DNA of 59,319 bases, taken from positions 1 to 59,319 of the forward strand of contig JAPLQC010000019.1 in NCBI GenBank assembly GCA_026399895.1, read 5' to 3'. The translations under genes and the position numbers were made by a program. This document shows positions 57,570 to 59,319 of the stretch, piece after piece. The notes beneath the pieces are model-generated. The model did no database searches. It saw only the letters and a list, made by a program, of their open reading frames with translations, and was not told the origin of the DNA. This stretch comes from Burkholderiales bacterium (lineage in GTDB: Bacteria; Pseudomonadota; Gammaproteobacteria; Burkholderiales; Burkholderiaceae_D). Position 1 is the first letter of the stretch. Each line of letters begins with the position of its first letter.

Positions 57570-59108
57570 TCAAAGTTCGTTCAAATTACTGAGCATAACG
57601 GCCGCTTGCCGCCTGATCGCAGCCCGCTCTTGGTCGCTCAGCCGGCTCAAGTTTTTTGCCATCAACGCGGTGCGCGGATTACTCGACAGGGCTGGCGCAT
57701 GACGCTCGATGAAGTTCCAGTAGAGCGTGGTGAACGGACAGGCACGCTCGCCGGAACGTTGCGCCGGGTCATAACGGCAACCACTGCAGTAGTTACTTTG
57801 CCGATTGATATAAGCGCCGCTGGCGACGTAGGGCTTGCTGGTAAAGCGCGGGCCGCAGGCGTGCAGCGCCATGCCCGCGGTGTTGGGTAGCTCGACCCAT
57901 TCGATCGCGTCGACATAAATCGCGAGGTACCAGTCTTCAACTTGCTGCGGCGATAGTTCAGCCAATAGCGCGAAATTCCCGGTCACCATCAGTCGCTGAA
58001 TGTGATGCGCGTAGCCGTAGGCCAGTGTCTGTTGCAAGGAGTCGCGCACGCAAGCCATCTGCGTCTCGCCGGTCCAGAACCATTTGGGTAAATCACGCTG
58101 GTGGTTGTAGTGGTTGGCGGTGCGCATGCCCGGCATATCGAGCCAGTACACACCGCGAATGAACTCGCGCCACCCCAAAACTTGGCGGATGAATCCTTCC
58201 ACTGCCTCAAGCGGCGCGCTACCCGCGTGGTAGGCCTGCTCCGCCGCCGCGATCACCTCGCGTGGATCAAGCAGGTGCAAATTCATCGCTGCTGACAGTA
58301 GTGAGTGCCAACCTGCGGGGGTGTTAGTCCACATCGCATCTTGGTACTTGCCGAAATTTGGCAGACGATCACGGATGAAGTGGTCAAGTGAGGTCAGCGC
58401 CTGTTCACGCGTGACCGGCCAGAAAAAATGCGCAGCAGTTCCCGGATGATCGGGGAAACGCTGCTCAACTTCGGCTATCACCGCTTTAGTTAGCGCATCT
58501 GGCGTGAAAGCCGCGGGTAGCGGTATCTCACCGGGACCGGTTTTTTTTGGATAACCGCTGCGGTTTTCTGCGTCGAAGTTCCACTGCCCGCCAACAGGCT
58601 CGCGACCCTGCGTCAGCACTTGATGCCGTTTGCGCATTTCGCGATAAAAGAACTCCATGCGCAGTTCACGCTTGCTGTTGGCCCACGCCGCGAATTCAGT
58701 GCGGCTGCAGAGAAAATGCGTATCGTCGACCCAGTGACAAGCGATTTGATTCGCTTCGCAGACATCAGCAATTAGTTGCTGCATTCTGAATTCTCCAGCC
58801 TCGAGTAATTTCAATGCCTTTGGCCGGTGCTTTTGTAGCGCCTGCTCCAGTCGGAATGCGAAACTGCCACTCGGCTGATCTGCAATGCTCAAGTAGTCGA
58901 CAGGCCAGCCGCGTGCTCGCAAGGCCTCTGCAAAATGCCGCATGGCGGAGAGGAACATCACAATACGGGCCTTGTGCGACCAAACTTCGGTAGCCTCGCT
59001 GTCGGCCTCGATCATTAGCACGGCATCTTGTGCAGGGTCGAAGTCGGACAATGCCGGGCTATTCATGCTGAGCTGATCACCCAGCACGAGAATTAAATGT
59101 CGCATCAT
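57570..59108 (-). CDS. Fe-S cryptochrome/photolyase-related protein
   Basis: About 512 residues. I start at the first of two adjacent ATGs (MMRHLILVLGDQLS), preceded by GAAGAGAG; the frame is open 47 codons further upstream without similarity. The N-terminal Rossmann domain carries ILVLGDQL; the C-terminal FAD domain has EGFIRQVLGWREFIRG and cysteines in ACG, YCSGC and ACPF, fitting the four-Cys 4Fe-4S cluster of the bacterial FeS-BCP/PhrB (6-4 photolyase) clade rather than classical CPD photolyase. Expected function: light-driven repair of (6-4) photoproducts. Confidence 0.9.
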   Translation of the reverse strand: MMRHLILVLGDQLSMNSPALSDFDPAQDAVLMIEADSEATEVWSHKARIVMFLSAMRHFAEALRARGWPVDYLSIADQPSGSFAFRLEQALQKHRPKALKLLEAGEFRMQQLIADVCEANQIACHWVDDTHFLCSRTEFAAWANSKRELRMEFFYREMRKRHQVLTQGREPVGGQWNFDAENRSGYPKKTGPGEIPLPAAFTPDALTKAVIAEVEQRFPDHPGTAAHFFWPVTREQALTSLDHFIRDRLPNFGKYQDAMWTNTPAGWHSLLSAAMNLHLLDPREVIAAAEQAYHAGSAPLEAVEGFIRQVLGWREFIRGVYWLDMPGMRTANHYNHQRDLPKWFWTGETQMACVRDSLQQTLAYGYAHHIQRLMVTGNFALLAELSPQQVEDWYLAIYVDAIEWVELPNTAGMALHACGPRFTSKPYVASGAYINRQSNYCSGCRYDPAQRSGERACPFTTLYWNFIERHAPALSSNPRTALMAKNLSRLSDQERAAIRRQAAVMLSNLNEL

Positions 59109-59319
59109 GTCTCTCTTCAATAGAGCCGCGCTATGGGTTTTCAAGCGCGTATCGCTGGGTTGTTTGGTAGCGCGTTTTCCCGGACTTTGTACGTTTGGCA
59201 ATCCCTGTTTCGCCAGCGCTAAGCTGGCTTTTCGATGTTGATTTGACACAAAAGATACTACCGATTGGTATCGAATGAATATCGCATCTTTTCATGGCCA
59301 GATCAGCGATTCATGGGCC
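59109..59319. other. Region upstream of the photolyase gene
   Basis: 211 bases to the window end. They contain an imperfect inverted repeat GATACTACC...GGTATC (59254-59272) and a TTGACA (59243-59248). An ATG at 59275 opens a plus-strand frame to the end of the window, too short to judge. Confidence 0.4.

Overview
This window reads as chromosomal DNA of a betaproteobacterium, most likely of the order Burkholderiales. The assignment rests on gene content and order: the aspS / DUF502 / fmdB group together with ubiB-ubiJ-ubiE, DUF971, HIT and a DUF3683 flavin oxidase; the lolB-ispE-tRNA-Gln-prs-rplY-pth run; ptsN-hprK-rapZ; an aa3 oxidase cluster carrying DUF2970 and DUF2909 genes; and an H-NS-like protein of the short Bph3/HvrA type. 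No phylogeny was computed. Nearly all genes are conserved housekeeping genes, packed tightly and often overlapping by 4 bases. I see no insertion sequence, prophage, integrase or CRISPR array.

Layout. 1-7.8 kb, all on the minus strand: aspS, a DUF502 membrane protein, a FmdB zinc-ribbon protein, a sodium:solute symporter, and the ubiquinone genes ubiB, ubiJ and ubiE. 8.0-11.25 kb: a 1077-residue ankyrin-repeat protein on the opposite strand, AT-richer than its surroundings, with two basic nuclear-localisation-like clusters. 11.3-16.8 kb, minus strand: DUF971, HIT, a frameshifted DUF3683 FAD/Fe-S oxidase and a YqaA-like protein. 16.9-22.5 kb, plus strand: ilvA, queF, ptsN, hprK, rapZ and a LON-domain protein. 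22.5-24.4 kb, minus strand: mutY and mutM (oxidised-guanine repair). 24.5-31 kb, plus strand: a broken TPR gene, lolB, ispE, tRNA-Gln, prs, rplY, pth and an H-NS-like gene. 31-38.6 kb: an odd sugar transferase, ychF, a di-heme oxidoreductase, ferredoxin, coaD, rsmD and a pair of M16 peptidase genes, one broken. 38.6-42.4 kb, plus strand: ftsY, ftsE, ftsX and rpoH.

42.4-53.5 kb is a complete aa3 cytochrome c oxidase module: cytochrome c4, subunits II, I and III, the assembly factors CtaG, a 37-residue CoxD-like peptide, DUF2970, SURF1, DUF2909, a SCO-like protein, heme A synthesis (ctaB, ctaA) and SCO1, with two extra membrane-protein genes inserted. 53.8-59.3 kb holds a BioC-like methyltransferase, comF, trmL, a PCuAC copper chaperone (functionally linked to the oxidase), a ferritin-like diiron protein and a Fe-S type photolyase.

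The most interesting points are: the eukaryote-like ankyrin gene inserted in a conserved gene neighbourhood; an exact CIRCE operator in front of rpoH, implying HrcA control of the heat-shock sigma factor; three independently broken conserved genes (a 1-base deletion in the DUF3683 oxidase and out-of-frame deletions in a TPR protein and an M16 peptidase), which mean either genome decay or assembly errors; a monotopic sugar transferase without its usual Asp-Glu dyad; and divergent SURF1 and DUF2909 genes whose start codons share one CATG.
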